Of a DNA stretch of 7,349 nt, positions 7,035 to 7,349 are shown one piece after another. Within the stretch, counting starts at the first letter, position 1; each line of letters opens with the position of its first letter. Position numbers and translations under genes: made by a program. This stretch comes from Prevotellaceae bacterium (lineage in GTDB: Bacteria; Bacteroidota; Bacteroidia; Bacteroidales; Paludibacteraceae): assembly GCA_031255055.1 (NCBI GenBank), contig JAIRTG010000026.1:1-7349 (forward strand). The letters are read 5' to 3'. Below the pieces are notes generated by a model. That model ran no database searches. It saw only the letters and a program-made list of their open reading frames with translations, and had not been told where the DNA came from.

Positions 7035-7085
7035 CAACTATTTTTCAACATACTGAAATCTCACAGGCAGCCCACATAGCGACCG

Positions 7086-7140
7086 GTGATTATGCAATTT
7101 CACTAATCACGAAAAGTAGTTGTCGACCGTTCGTCCGAAC
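7086..7140. other. Small palindromes upstream of the Yip1-like gene
   Basis: GTGATTA (7086-7092) and TAATCAC (7104-7110) are inverted repeats over an 11-base loop; the right side, TCACTAATCAC (7100-7110), is the same 11-mer found in the left heptamer array (383-393). GTTCG-TC-CGAAC (7129-7140) is a second small palindrome. Otherwise 7035-7153 shows no gene or RNA. Confidence 0.4.
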
Positions 7141-7153
7141 AAGGGAATTTAGG

Positions 7154-7323
7154 GCAATGTCATTCGGTGAAGGATTAAATAGTTCTTTTAGCCCTTGGCG
7201 TCTTTCTTGAAGAAAGAGAAAGATAAAGATAATTAGGGGGGGGAAGTCTCCCCCTCGCTACAGCCCGCCGTTGGCGGTCTTCCGCTACCCCCTCTGCGGG
7301 GCTCTGCCCCGCAACGCCCCGTA
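7154..7323 (-). repeat. Dispersed multi-hairpin intergenic element, copy 2 (inverted)
   Basis: Read on the minus strand, this copy follows copy 1 from TACGGGGCG at its outer end (7323) to CCGAATGACATTGC at its inner end (7154). The first 51 bases are identical. Next comes a changed hairpin loop (AAC for GCA, stem CCGCC/GGCGG intact), then 32 of 33 bases matching. The hexamer tract has two ATCTTT and one CTCTTT in a different order, and the last hairpin is TCTTTC-loop-GAAAGA (7201-7217). The inner end lies 143 bp before the Yip1-like ATG. It has no open reading frame of note. Confidence 0.85.
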
Positions 7324-7349
7324 CACCCCTCGCCATGCGAGTTACAAGT

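Noticed and set aside
7011..7037. TTG start for the Yip1-like gene at 7037
   Set aside because: It would add nine residues and overlap the candidate -7 box; the ATG at 7010 is the simpler choice.
6432..7079. 215-codon plus-strand frame
   Set aside because: It is antisense to the Yip1-like gene; its product is rich in basic residues and Phe with no domain, whereas the minus strand gives a clean five-helix membrane protein.
429..7323. Composite transposon or insertion sequence with terminal inverted repeats
   Set aside because: The enclosed genes are essential housekeeping genes; no transposase or target-site duplication is visible.

Overview
The window looks like chromosomal DNA of a Bacteroidota member, most likely order Bacteroidales. 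The evidence is a 1099-residue SecA with a long charged N-terminal insertion, A/T-rich start regions without Shine-Dalgarno sequences, and TAnnTTTG-type -7 boxes ahead of two genes. The species cannot be named from this sequence.

Layout: 1-738 holds no gene. It is a stack of four kinds of non-coding repeat or palindrome: a 42-bp palindromic tandem array (1-250), a 42-bp two-fold symmetric site (240-281), an inverted pair of heptamer arrays (327-416), and a GC-rich multi-hairpin element (429-607). Next comes a plus-strand run of secA (739-4038), lgt (4088-5095) and a PAP2-family phosphatase (5110-5970), with gaps of 49 and 14 bp, so probably one operon. Facing it on the minus strand are a five-helix Yip1-like membrane protein (7010-6441) and smpB (6422-5967), 18 bp apart. 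The two operons share four bases at their stop codons (5967-5970). The right flank (7011-7349) has a candidate promoter and a second, inverted copy of the multi-hairpin element (7154-7323).

Function: SecA drives preprotein export, Lgt puts the diacylglyceryl group on exported lipoproteins, and the PAP2 protein probably removes phosphate from a lipid phosphate outside the cytoplasm. Together the plus-strand genes are an envelope-biogenesis group. SmpB is the tmRNA partner for rescue of stalled ribosomes; the function of the Yip1-like protein is unknown. No tRNA, rRNA, transposase, CRISPR array or defence gene was seen.

The genes are ordinary. The interesting part is the repeat DNA: the whole five-gene block lies between two inverted copies of a structured element, each copy upstream of the first gene of its operon, in the same orientation relative to it and at a similar distance (131 and 143 bp). 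In the two copies the stems are kept while loops vary, including one paired C-G to T-A change.
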